Source of the DNA: an uncultured Lutibacter sp.
Lineage (GTDB): Bacteria > Bacteroidota > Bacteroidia > Flavobacteriales > Flavobacteriaceae
Assembly (NCBI RefSeq): GCF_947495725.1
Contig: NZ_CANLZZ010000008.1
Location: 62,001-126,000 of the forward strand
Direction of reading: 5' to 3'
DNA length: 64,000 nt
Shown: piece by piece, positions 46,004 to 54,140 of the stretch
Position numbering within the stretch: the stretch's first letter is position 1
How the letters are laid out: each line of letters opens with the position of its first letter
The notes under the pieces: model-generated
Told to the model about the DNA's origin: nothing
The model's database searches: none
Seen by the model: only the letters and a program-made list of their open reading frames with translations
Position numbers and translations under genes: made by a program

Positions 46004-47338
46004 TTAATTTTTAGTAGTTGGTTTTAGTTTTCTTTTATATAATCTTTCATTATCTATAATTCCAGACATTGGAATAATTGGAACTAATTTCATTATTAAA
46101 ATAAAAAGTAAAATAAAAGTAGCAACACCTGTAAAACTCAACACCCATTCAACCCAAGTGGCGGTATAGTGAATAAATTCAGGTCTAGTATCTTGTATTG
46201 GTAAATAGGGTGTTTCTAGCGTAGGAACAATTATTAAATAACGGTTAAACCATAAGCCTATTATTGAAATTATAGCTACAATTGTAATAGATTTAATTGT
46301 TCTTAATTTTTTGAAAAATAGAATAACTATTGGCACTAAAACACCAATATAGTTGGCAAAAATAAACATCCAAAAATACCGTGTAAATAGTGTGTTAAGT
46401 AAGTTAGTATCATGTACTTTATGGCTAAACCAACGAGAAAAATATTCACTAAAAGTAAAATAGCCATATAATAAAGAAATTATTAATAATATCGCTCCAG
46501 CGGCCATAAAATGTACTTTTCTAATATAGTGTTCTAAATGATAATACTTTCGTATTAAATACATTGCAATTATTATTACGGCAACGCCAGAATATAATCC
46601 TGCAACAATAAAATATGGAGCAAAAATAGAACTATTCCAACCCGGTTGAAGTGTTAAACTAAATATCCAAGCTAGTACAGAGTAAGCTACAATTGCTAAT
46701 GCAATTACCATTGCCGACATAGTTCTTGTTATTTTATGAAGTTTGGCGCGTTGAGAATCTGTGTCTTGATAGCCAATTGCTAAAAATTTATAGGTTTTTT
46801 GTCGCCATTTTGAAGCTTTTTTACTGTTGTCTCTTAAAATAGCAAAGTCTGGAATAAAAGTTAAATATAAATAAATAAAACAACCAACTAAATCAGTCAT
46901 AATAGCTATAATATCCCAGGTTATTGGAGATTGAATTCTCGGATATAAAAATAAATAATGTAACCTATCTAAACGACCAATACATAATAAAATAAAAATA
47001 GGGCCAATGATTAGAGATAAAACCGTGATTATTTCAACAATTCTGGCAACGGAATTTTTCCAAGGTGTTTTAAAAAAATGTAATATTCCGGAAATAAATG
47101 CTCCAGAATAACTTAAACAAACAAAGAAAATAAAATTAATTATATAAATTCCCCAAACAACATTGTCGCGCATTCCTGTAACTTCATGTCCCTTTATAAC
47201 TTGAATTATAAATGCATAAAAGCCAACTAAAATTGTGGCAATTAAAATTCCAATCCAAATTTTTGATGTTTTTGTAGTTTTTTCTAACAATGGCAAAAAT
47301 TCCTTAACGAGTTCTCTTTTTCTGTTTTTAACATCCAT
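46004..47338 (-). CDS. NrfD/PsrC-family quinone-interacting membrane protein
   Basis: 444 aa with about ten membrane helices, no heme ligands needed in this family. Characteristic helices are VVWGIYIINFIFFVCLSYSG, RIVEIITVLSLIIGPIFILL and AIVAYSVLAWIFSLTLQPGW; an N-terminal cytoplasmic stretch precedes. The family exchanges electrons with the quinone pool and pairs with a 4Fe-4S subunit, here the gene 11 bases upstream. No catalytic molybdopterin subunit is encoded nearby. Confidence 0.85.
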   Translation of the reverse strand: MDVKNRKRELVKEFLPLLEKTTKTSKIWIGILIATILVGFYAFIIQVIKGHEVTGMRDNVVWGIYIINFIFFVCLSYSGAFISGILHFFKTPWKNSVARIVEIITVLSLIIGPIFILLCIGRLDRLHYLFLYPRIQSPITWDIIAIMTDLVGCFIYLYLTFIPDFAILRDNSKKASKWRQKTYKFLAIGYQDTDSQRAKLHKITRTMSAMVIALAIVAYSVLAWIFSLTLQPGWNSSIFAPYFIVAGLYSGVAVIIIAMYLIRKYYHLEHYIRKVHFMAAGAILLIISLLYGYFTFSEYFSRWFSHKVHDTNLLNTLFTRYFWMFIFANYIGVLVPIVILFFKKLRTIKSITIVAIISIIGLWFNRYLIIVPTLETPYLPIQDTRPEFIHYTATWVEWVLSFTGVATFILLFILIMKLVPIIPMSGIIDNERLYKRKLKPTTKN

Positions 47339-47349
47339 AAGTAAGAGCT

Positions 47350-48339
47350 TTAAATTTTACCTTGTTTTTTTAAATCTTGAACAAAAGGGACGTCCTTATA
47401 TCGTTCAATAATATCCTCGTCAACATTAAATCCTCGTTCGAGCGGGAATTGTCTGTTAACAGCTGGTAAATAATACACATTTGGTTTTGTACCTAAATGT
47501 TCTAGATGGCGATAGCCTCCTCGATCTTTTATTAGTTCAGAAAACCTCACAGTTTCTTCACCATTGGTAACAATATCTTCATTTTTATCTCCAAAATAAA
47601 TTACTCCCATTGGACAAGAAGAAGCACAATGTGGTAGTTTTCCTTGACGAAGCATATCAGGGCAAAAATCACATTTCATAACAGTTCCTTCTGCTGCAGG
47701 AACACTTGTTTCAGGAGAATAAGGTTGAGATTTGTCGTCAAATTTATCTTTATGTCCCCAATTAAATTGTCTTGCAGAATAAGGGCAACTTGTTATACAA
47801 AATTTACAACCAATACAACGATCATTATCAACCAAAACAATACCATCTGTACGTTTAAACGTTGCGCCCGTTGGGCAAACAGTAACACAAGGAGGTTCAT
47901 CACAATGAAAACAAGGTTTTGGAAGCCAATATGGCGAAGCTTCAGGGTTATCTTGAATTAATTGGACTTTCATAAATTCCTCGTTATAATCGAGTTTGTG
48001 TGCTTTTTGACAACCTTCTACACATTTACGTGCATTTTTACAACGCGCCAAATCAATAACCATTACAAATTTTCTATTTGGAATTCCTTTTCTCGATTCG
48101 TCAGAAGATATATGTGCTTCGGGGTATTTATTTACATGTGCTGCATCAACTTCAACCATTTTACCATCTGGAGTAAGCAATCGAATTTTTTCGTCAGAAG
48201 ATTTTGGTTCTTCTGCATTTTCAGATAAATTAGAAACTAAAGAAGTACCTGCCAATGCAGTTACACTAGACATTAATCCTAGTTTTAAAAACTTTCGTCT
48301 GTTAGTTCCTTCTTTTTTATTATTCTCTTTGTTTTGCAT
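47350..48339 (-). CDS. Tat-exported 4Fe-4S dicluster-type protein (HybA/DmsB-like)
   Basis: 329 aa. Twin-arginine signal NRRKFLKLGLMSSVTALAG (about 13-31). Iron-sulfur Cys groups in order: CKNARKCVEGC (Cys100, 106, 110; spacing longer than the usual CxxCxxC), CFHCDEPPCVTVCPTGA, CIGCKFCITSCPYSA, and CDFCPDMLRQGKLPHCASSCPMG. Four cubane clusters are expected. It passes electrons between NrfD and a periplasmic partner, presumably the cytochromes of this cluster. A hairpin (48376-48435) separates it from the upstream barrel gene. Confidence 0.88.
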   Translation of the reverse strand: MQNKENNKKEGTNRRKFLKLGLMSSVTALAGTSLVSNLSENAEEPKSSDEKIRLLTPDGKMVEVDAAHVNKYPEAHISSDESRKGIPNRKFVMVIDLARCKNARKCVEGCQKAHKLDYNEEFMKVQLIQDNPEASPYWLPKPCFHCDEPPCVTVCPTGATFKRTDGIVLVDNDRCIGCKFCITSCPYSARQFNWGHKDKFDDKSQPYSPETSVPAAEGTVMKCDFCPDMLRQGKLPHCASSCPMGVIYFGDKNEDIVTNGEETVRFSELIKDRGGYRHLEHLGTKPNVYYLPAVNRQFPLERGFNVDEDIIERYKDVPFVQDLKKQGKI

Positions 48340-48375
48340 AATTAACCTTTGTTGAAATGGTACGTTAATAAAATT

Positions 48376-48435
48376 AGACAGGCCTTCAAAATAGAAAGTT
48401 TGAGGTGTTATTTATTTGTTTTTGTCGGCCTGCCT
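48376..48435 (-). terminator. Possible stem-loop between the barrel and Fe-S genes
   Basis: AGACAGGCC and GGCCTGCCT pair over nine bases (one G-T) around a 42-base loop; the minus-strand side downstream is T-rich. It could attenuate transcription into the inner-membrane genes or mark the boundary of two operons. Confidence 0.4.
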
Positions 48436-48450
48436 AGATATTGAGTTTGG

Positions 48451-49305
48451 TTAAAAATTGTAAATTCTAGTAATATTGAATCCAATTAAGAAATCGCCAT
48501 TAAAAAAATCATATTGATTGTACATGTAGTTCTTTTGCTGAACTAATGCATTGTAATTTGTAAGCATTAATTGAAACTCATGCGCTGATGTTGCAAATTC
48601 AAACCCTAAACTAATTCCCGGTTTTGGATCAAACTGACTATTGTCAAATTTTGTAATTGGTTGGCTATAGTCAATTAAAATAGAAGTTTGTGGACTAATT
48701 TTGATTCTGCCTCCAAAAGCAACAGAAACTAAATCATTTTTCATATCAGGGTGCACCAGATTAAAGTGTGAAATACTTGGAGCTATTTGAAAAGAAATAC
48801 TCGGACTAAACTTTTTAGCAATAATTAATTGATTGAAGTACGAGTATCTATCTTGAATCATATTAAACTTATCCTTTTTTCTTGCATCAATAGTAAAATT
48901 ACCATAATAAGAAACGCTAATAGGCATACTATTAGAGCGTGTTTGTCTTAATAAAGCAACTTTCCAATTAAAATCTTGAAAGCGATTAAATTTGGTAGTT
49001 CCATACCCAATTGTAAGTCTTTCGTGAATTCCATAAGCTAAACCAATTCTAATATTAGAATCACCCCAAAAACCGGCTAAATCGTTTCCTGAAGGACTGT
49101 TTATTAATCCAAACCTATGTTGCATTTGTACTTCCAATGCATTTTTACTTAGCAATACGTTTGAAGGATTGTCGATTATAAGAGAACTTTCAAAGGCATC
49201 TCGCTCTAATTTTTCTTTTTTCTTTTTAGTTTCCTCTTGTGCGTTCACTAAAAAGGGAAGTATTAAAAAGATAAAAAGTAATGTTTTATAATTTTTCATA
49301 TTCAA
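48451..49305 (-). CDS. DUF5777-family outer-membrane beta-barrel protein
   Basis: 284 aa with a signal peptide (about 1-22, ending VNAQ), a Lys/Glu-rich linker (about 24-38) and then alternating hydrophobic strands to a terminal aromatic (RIYNF). Typical family wording: VQMQHRFGLINSPSGNDLAGFWGDSNIRIGLAYGI (shown here as the parts MQHRFGLIN and NIRIGLAYGI), RLTIGYGTTK. About 12 strands can be counted. Barrels of this family lie beside cytochrome genes; here the neighbours are a monoheme lipoprotein (12 bases upstream) and the Fe-S/NrfD pair. Role as a pore or insulating sleeve for cytochromes is inferred. Confidence 0.78.
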   Translation of the reverse strand: MNMKNYKTLLFIFLILPFLVNAQEETKKKKEKLERDAFESSLIIDNPSNVLLSKNALEVQMQHRFGLINSPSGNDLAGFWGDSNIRIGLAYGIHERLTIGYGTTKFNRFQDFNWKVALLRQTRSNSMPISVSYYGNFTIDARKKDKFNMIQDRYSYFNQLIIAKKFSPSISFQIAPSISHFNLVHPDMKNDLVSVAFGGRIKISPQTSILIDYSQPITKFDNSQFDPKPGISLGFEFATSAHEFQLMLTNYNALVQQKNYMYNQYDFFNGDFLIGFNITRIYNF

Positions 49306-49316
49306 AATCTTAAAAA

Positions 49317-49700
49317 TTAATTGTTCTTGGCGCCTTGATTAATCCAAGCCTTTAATAATCCTATTTCTTCAATAGATAATCCGCCATGTCCAGAGGATAC
49401 TACAGTAATTAATTTACTAACATCTGCATCTTCAGAAATAACATAATCAGGAATTAAAGCATTATATGAATTACCTTCCCTAAGGTCAGGATCTCTATTT
49501 TCATTATGACAACCTATGCAATTTGCAGTAAAAATAGGTTGAATGCTACTGCTTAATTCAATTTCAACATAATTAGGATCTGTTGGGTCTGTTGGAATTT
49601 CAGATGGATTTAATATATGTTCTGGAATTTCATCGTAATAACATGAAAAGCAAAGAAAACTTAGGCTACTAACTAGAACTATTTGCAATAGTTTTTTCAT
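49317..49700 (-). CDS. Monoheme cytochrome c lipoprotein
   Basis: 127 aa. Lipoprotein signal with lipobox CFSC (Cys20), a Pro/Asp-rich linker (DPTDPNY), then a cytochrome-like domain with one heme motif CIGCHNEN near residue 60 and a C-terminal helix LSIEEIGLLKAWINQGA, a pattern common to cytochrome-like lipoproteins of Bacteroidota. Anchored probably to the outer membrane. Directly upstream of the barrel gene and downstream of the hexaheme gene. Confidence 0.85.
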   Translation of the reverse strand: MKKLLQIVLVSSLSFLCFSCYYDEIPEHILNPSEIPTDPTDPNYVEIELSSSIQPIFTANCIGCHNENRDPDLREGNSYNALIPDYVISEDADVSKLITVVSSGHGGLSIEEIGLLKAWINQGAKNN

Positions 49701-49786
49701 CTGTCTTGTTTTTTAAATTTATTAACTTGTACTATTAAATTTCAATTTGAAATTTTAAGTTAACCTTATCATTAATGTCATTTATA

Positions 49787-49819
49787 AAAGTTCAGGAGGA
49801 TAATAATCTCCTGAACTTT
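49787..49819 (-). terminator. Stem-loop after the hexaheme cytochrome gene
   Basis: AAAGTTCAGGAG (49787-49798) and CTCCTGAACTTT (49808-49819) are 12 perfect pairs with a 9-base loop. It lies 15 bases downstream of the hexaheme stop on the minus strand; no long T tract follows, so it may stabilise the 3' end or cause partial readthrough into the next genes. Confidence 0.6.
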
Positions 49820-49833
49820 AAAATATCTGACTA

Positions 49834-50913
49834 TTATTTTAATGCTTCAATTGAATTTATAAGTAAAGCTTTGGCGTAATTAGGGTTGTGTACACCTTGA
49901 CTTTTGTCCTCTTCTAAAGTTTTATAATTCCAAATAGCTTGTGCAACTTTTGCAGGAGCCACTAAAGGATTAGAAGTACCGGCTCTATTTACTCCGTCTC
50001 CACCCAATACATAGCCACTGGCATCAATATATTTTTGTTCAAATAAAAGGTTATGTAATTCTTCCATACCTTGAGCAAATGTTTTACCAGTTTCTATCAT
50101 TACATCGGAAGGGGCTCCATTTGTATGACAAGCTGTACAAGATTGTGAGGTTGGACTCCAAGAATGTAAACCTTCTGATACATCTGAAGATTCTCCCATA
50201 TGACAACTAACACAAGAAGCGCCAGTTCTATGAGTTGAGGTTCCAACACCTGGGTAGCCAACGGTACCCGAAATATTTGCAGCCATAACACCTTCTACTA
50301 AAGTAGCTTGTGGTCCATGATGTGGTCCAAAGCGGAAACTTGTTATTGTGTAATCTCCAGTTGATCCTGGAACAGGATAACTATTTCGAGGTTGGTGACA
50401 AGTAATACACATATTGCTTGTTCCTCCAAAATCAATAACTGTAGCCTCGTCAATTACTAAGGTAACAGGGTTAAAAGATCTTAAAGCATAGTCATGTCCA
50501 TCATTTTCAAAATCAAATGTACTGTGACTTGAGTGGCAGGTTGTACATGAAATAGGAGATGGGTTTGTATATCCTTCAGGGTTAATGGCTCCATTTGTTA
50601 CATAATCTACATAACCTTCACTTCCATGACATTGTGCACAACTAGTGCTAGAACCTCTTGCGAAGGAAGTACCTGTTGCATGACCAGATAAATCAAATGA
50701 TTCATTTATAGGTGTTCTGTGGCTGTTTGAGTGACAAGCAACACAAGAAGCTGTGCCGTCAACACCATCAATACCGTCAACACCATCAATACCATTTGTG
50801 CCATCTGCACCTGCAAATCCAACAGGTCCCATAATAGGGTCACTTGTACATTGAATAAACATTAAACTTGATGCCAAAATCATCAAGAATCCTATTAATT
50901 TTAAGTTTTTCAT
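49834..50913 (-). CDS. Hexaheme cytochrome c lipoprotein with collagen-like Gly-X-Y segment
   Basis: 359 aa. Lipobox FIQC (Cys22) is followed by a Gly-X-Y run of nine triplets (about 29-55: GPV GFA GAD GTN GID GVD ...), then six CxxCH sites in order: CVACH, CAQCH, CTTCH, CITCH, CVSCH, CTACH (about residues 57-255). Additional His such as GPHHGP can serve as distal ligands. The final 90 residues are helical without hemes. I infer a membrane-anchored multiheme electron carrier, perhaps exposed at the surface on the collagen-like stalk. First gene of the cluster. Family-level function is not recognised. Confidence 0.88.
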   Translation of the reverse strand: MKNLKLIGFLMILASSLMFIQCTSDPIMGPVGFAGADGTNGIDGVDGIDGVDGTASCVACHSNSHRTPINESFDLSGHATGTSFARGSSTSCAQCHGSEGYVDYVTNGAINPEGYTNPSPISCTTCHSSHSTFDFENDGHDYALRSFNPVTLVIDEATVIDFGGTSNMCITCHQPRNSYPVPGSTGDYTITSFRFGPHHGPQATLVEGVMAANISGTVGYPGVGTSTHRTGASCVSCHMGESSDVSEGLHSWSPTSQSCTACHTNGAPSDVMIETGKTFAQGMEELHNLLFEQKYIDASGYVLGGDGVNRAGTSNPLVAPAKVAQAIWNYKTLEEDKSQGVHNPNYAKALLINSIEALK

Positions 50914-51271
50914 AATATTAGATATTTGTTTGTTTAAAAGCTTATTATAAAGTTAGAGGCTAAATATTTGTTTATTGCTGATTTTTATCATAAAACAAAA
51001 ATTTTTAAAATACTGATAGTCAATGTTTAAAGTCTTGTTTAGAATGGTTTTAAGTTATTTATGGTAAAAAAGTGTGAAAAAAAATTCTAGTAACGTAATA
51101 TTAGTTACATATTATAAGTGTAACTAACAGATGTAAAAGGAGTTAGTAATTTGCTGTTATTAAATCACTAAAATATAGGTGGTAATTATGGTAATATAAT
51201 AAATACGCGTAATGTTTTGGCGGGTATTTTATGAATAATTAAAATCTAAATTTAGAGCTTATTTTAATAAC
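50914..51271. other. Gene-free control region upstream of the cytochrome cluster
   Basis: About 360 bases hold no supported gene on either strand. A possible -7 box for the hexaheme gene, TAACTTTA on the minus strand (50948-50955), and an array of GTAAC/GTTAC half-sites (51090-51127) are the only structures seen. The length is unusual for this window and suits a regulated promoter. Confidence 0.55.
51090..51127. promoter_or_regulatory. Inverted-repeat array TTAGTTACA-N9-TGTAACTAA
   Basis: A perfect 9-bp inverted repeat (51101-51109 and 51119-51127) with a 9-base spacer; a third half-site GTAAC at 51090-51094 lies in inverted order to GTTAC at 51104-51108. Position about 180-210 bases upstream of the hexaheme start. 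Crp/Fnr-type sites in Bacteroidota contain TGTAAC/GTTACA words, but with shorter spacing, so identity is uncertain. Confidence 0.4.
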
Positions 51272-51308
51272 CAAAAAAAGCCGAACTATTAATAGTTCGG
51301 CTCTTTTT
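51272..51308 (-). terminator. Terminator after the TerC gene
   Basis: AGCCGAACTATT (51279-51290) and AATAGTTCGGCT (51291-51302) are perfectly complementary, with flanking A and T runs. It lies 20 bases past the TerC stop on the minus strand. Confidence 0.88.
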
Positions 51309-51328
51309 AATCTGTTTTTTAACGAAAT

Positions 51329-52183
51329 TTATTTATCTAAAATCTTTTTGTTTTTTAATTTTTCATCAACTATGGTAGAATTACGTAATTGCACAGGATC
51401 TTTTCTTTTCTTCATTTTTAGATTTATAAATTCAACAAATAAAGAGAAGAAAATAGCAAAGTATAAATATCCTTTAGGAATACTATGAACTGGATTTCCA
51501 AAAAATTCAAAATGAGCTAAATGTGAACCCTCCGCTAATAACATAACTCCTATTAACAGTAAAAATGACAATCCAAGAATTTGAATAGTTGGATGTTCAT
51601 TCACAAATTTACTTACCGGACCAGCAAATATTAACATAATTATAATGGACACAACAATTGCAATAATTATAATTGCCATACCTCCAAAATAACCAAAACC
51701 TACAGGTGGTAAATCAAAACTTACTAATCCAATAGCCGTTAAAATACTATCAAATGAAAATACTAAATCTAGCATAACAATTTGAAAAATAGCACTAGAT
51801 ATAGTTTTACTAGCTTTTGCTTTTGTTCCCTCTTCTTCACCTTCTAATTTGTGGTGAATCTCGGCAACACTTTTATAAAGTAGAAATACACCACCTGCTA
51901 TTATTATTAAACTTTGACCGGTAATTCCGGCATTAAGCCAATTTGTATCTATTTTAAAAATAACAGTTTGCAGTCTTAGTACCCATGAAATACCAAACAA
52001 CAAAGCAATTCTAAAAACCATGGCTAATAACAGTCCAATATTACGAGCCTTTGGTCTGTCTTTTTCTTCTAGTTTGTTTGAAACAATTGATATAAACACA
52101 ATGTTGTCTATACCTAAAACAATTTCTAAAAAAATTAACGTTAATAAAGCAATCCACGTAGAGCCTTGTAAAAAAATCTCCAT
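51329..52183 (-). CDS. TerC-family membrane protein
   Basis: 284 aa with seven or eight helices. Family motifs: LEIVLGIDNIVFISIVSNKL near the N-terminus (acidic membrane residues) and MLDLVFSFDSILTAIGL in the middle. A His-rich short segment (AEIHHKLEGEEE) lies in the central cytoplasmic loop. TerC/Alx proteins are linked to tellurite resistance and, in other bacteria, manganese export. Substrate here not shown. It begins 3 bases after the small lipoprotein gene. Confidence 0.9.
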   Translation of the reverse strand: MEIFLQGSTWIALLTLIFLEIVLGIDNIVFISIVSNKLEEKDRPKARNIGLLLAMVFRIALLFGISWVLRLQTVIFKIDTNWLNAGITGQSLIIIAGGVFLLYKSVAEIHHKLEGEEEGTKAKASKTISSAIFQIVMLDLVFSFDSILTAIGLVSFDLPPVGFGYFGGMAIIIIAIVVSIIIMLIFAGPVSKFVNEHPTIQILGLSFLLLIGVMLLAEGSHLAHFEFFGNPVHSIPKGYLYFAIFFSLFVEFINLKMKKRKDPVQLRNSTIVDEKLKNKKILDK

Positions 52184-52186
52184 AGC

Positions 52187-52558
52187 TTAATCTAATATTT
52201 TAATTATTTCTCCTTTTTGAATAAAATTTGAATGTCCAATTACAGCTTCAAACTCATACGAGTTTTTTTCTATATTGGTTATTTTAATATGAATTGGATC
52301 TTCATCAATAGCTGTTTCTGGATTTATCATTTTTAATGTGTAATTAAAATTGTTTTTCCAAGTTATTAATAATGTGTCAATTCTATCTTCATATTTTTCA
52401 ATTTGAATAGAGTCTTGCCTAATTATTACTGTTTTTTCGTAACCTTTACCTCCTGGAATTTCGAAAGTTCCAGTTTTAAATCTATCAGGGTCTAAGGGTT
52501 CGTTTTTACAACTTAATATAAGGGTAAATACTGCAATAATTAAAACAATCTTTTTCAT
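52187..52558 (-). CDS. Small lipoprotein of unknown function
   Basis: 123 aa with lipobox LILSC (Cys17) and a small beta-rich domain (FKTGTFEIPGGKGYEKTVII, then IEKYEDRIDTLLITWKNN). Proteins with the phrase RFKTGTF are common beside purB in flavobacteria. Role unknown. It lies 10 bases after purB and 3 bases before the TerC gene, so all three are probably cotranscribed. Confidence 0.8.
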   Translation of the reverse strand: MKKIVLIIAVFTLILSCKNEPLDPDRFKTGTFEIPGGKGYEKTVIIRQDSIQIEKYEDRIDTLLITWKNNFNYTLKMINPETAIDEDPIHIKITNIEKNSYEFEAVIGHSNFIQKGEIIKILD

Positions 52559-52568
52559 ATGTATTTTA

Positions 52569-53912
52569 TTAAATTCCTGTATAATTACTTGGGGTAATAG
52601 CTTTTAATTCAGTTTTAATTTCTGAAGAAACATCTAAACTATCTATAAAATCGGCCATTGATTTTTGAGTGATTTTCTCGTTAGTTCTTGTCAATCCTTT
52701 TAATGCTTCATAAGGATTTGGATATGCCTCTCTTCTTAAAATTGTTTGAATTGCTTCTGCAACTACAGCCCAATGGTTTTCTAAATCTTCAGCAAATTTT
52801 GCTTCGTTAATTAATAATTTATTCAATCCTTTTAACGTAGAAGTAAAGGCAATAATTGTGTGCGCAAATGGAACTCCAACATTTCTTAAAACGGTTGAAT
52901 CTGTTAAATCGCGTTGTAAACGAGAAATAGGTAATTTTGCTGAAAGATGTTCAAAAATTGCATTTGCAATTCCTAAATTTCCTTCCGAATTTTCAAAATC
53001 AATAGGATTTACTTTATGTGGCATAGCAGACGATCCAACTTCACCTTTTTTAATTTTTTGTTTGAAATAATCCATAGAGATATAAGTCCAAATATCTCTG
53101 TTAAAGTCGATTAAAATGGTGTTGATACGTTTTTGCGCATCAAAAATTGCTGCAATATGATCGTAATGTTCTATTTGTGTGGTTGGAAAAGAGTGGTGTA
53201 AGCCTAAAACTTTTTCAACAAAATGAGTCCCAAAAGCCTTCCAATCTATGCTCGGATATGCAACTTTGTGCGCGTTAAAATTACCAGTTGCCCCACCAAA
53301 TTTAGCAGCGTAAGGTACATTTTGTAATAGCTTTACTTGTTGCTCAATACGTTCAATAAATACTAATATTTCTTTTCCTAAACGTGTTGGAGATGCCGGC
53401 TGACCATGTGTTCGTGCTAACATTGGAATATCGGCCCAAGCAACGGCTAATTGTCTAAGTTTTTCTAACAAAGTTGCTAACTCAGGATAATAAACAATAT
53501 CAAAAGCATCATTTATTGACAATGGTGTAGCTGTATTATTTATGTCTTGAGACGTTAATCCAAAGTGAATAAATTCTTTATAAGCTTGTAAACTTAATGC
53601 ATCAAATTTTTCTTTAATAAAGTATTCAACGGCTTTTACATCGTGGTTTGTAATACTTTCAATATCTTTAATTTTTTGAGCATCAGCTGGAGTGAAATCA
53701 ATATATATTGCTCTTAATTGAGGGAAAAGTGAGTTGTCGAAATTTACCAATTGTGGCAATGGAATTTCGCACAATGCAATAAAATATTCAATTTCTACTT
53801 TTACTCTGTATTTTATTAAGGCTTCTTCCGAAAAAAAAGGCGCTAAACTTTCTACTTTACTTCTGTATCTACCGTCAATTGGAGATATTGCGTTTAAACT
53901 TGTTAATGACAT
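52569..53912 (-). CDS. purB: Adenylosuccinate lyase
   Basis: Acts twice in purine synthesis, cleaving SAICAR and adenylosuccinate with release of fumarate. 447 aa. Signatures: AISPIDGRYRSKVESL at the N-terminus, HFGLTSQDINNTATPL, ARTHGQPASPTRLGKE, and the signature loop GSSAMPHKVNPIDFENSEGN (catalytic Ser in GSSAMP). The length and the closing loop place it in the E. coli-type subgroup. First gene of the leftward purB-lipoprotein-terC unit. Confidence 0.97.
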   Translation of the reverse strand: MSLTSLNAISPIDGRYRSKVESLAPFFSEEALIKYRVKVEIEYFIALCEIPLPQLVNFDNSLFPQLRAIYIDFTPADAQKIKDIESITNHDVKAVEYFIKEKFDALSLQAYKEFIHFGLTSQDINNTATPLSINDAFDIVYYPELATLLEKLRQLAVAWADIPMLARTHGQPASPTRLGKEILVFIERIEQQVKLLQNVPYAAKFGGATGNFNAHKVAYPSIDWKAFGTHFVEKVLGLHHSFPTTQIEHYDHIAAIFDAQKRINTILIDFNRDIWTYISMDYFKQKIKKGEVGSSAMPHKVNPIDFENSEGNLGIANAIFEHLSAKLPISRLQRDLTDSTVLRNVGVPFAHTIIAFTSTLKGLNKLLINEAKFAEDLENHWAVVAEAIQTILRREAYPNPYEALKGLTRTNEKITQKSMADFIDSLDVSSEIKTELKAITPSNYTGI

Positions 53913-53970
53913 CTTTTAGTTTTGTGTTGAAAAAAGCAAAATTAATGATTTTAAGCTAAAAATGTTAGAT

Positions 53971-54104
53971 TTATTTATTGTTTATAAGGTCTAAAGTAAT
54001 CTTACCGCGCGATTTATAAGCAGCGCTTTCTTTTAGATTGTTATGTTGAAGAATTAATTTTAGTTCTTGATGTGCTCAATCATAATTTTACCCAACAAAA
54101 GTTG
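53971..54104 (-). pseudogene. Decayed 3' end of a second copy of the HEAT-like gene
   Basis: Read on the minus strand, this region reproduces the C-terminal end of the intact gene at 54630-55205. The two share the segment KESAAYKSRGKITL exactly, plus NYDxxHxELKLI, and align over about 110 bases without gaps in most of the length. This copy has two in-frame stops (GGGTAA for GGGAAA, TGA for TGG) and a lost base near its 5' limit, and nothing upstream of about 54104 matches. It is therefore a dead remnant, lying between purB and the lipoprotein gene. Confidence 0.85.
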
Positions 54105-54140
54105 GTATATATTTATATTTAATTTAAAAAATTTATTATT

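Noticed and set aside
47644-48228. Two plus-strand frames opposite the Fe-S protein
   Set aside because: Cys/Phe-rich shadows of the Cys clusters of the real gene.
53913-54140. Mobile element between purB and the lipoprotein gene
   Set aside because: Apart from the decayed gene copy there are no terminal inverted repeats, target duplications or transposase remains.
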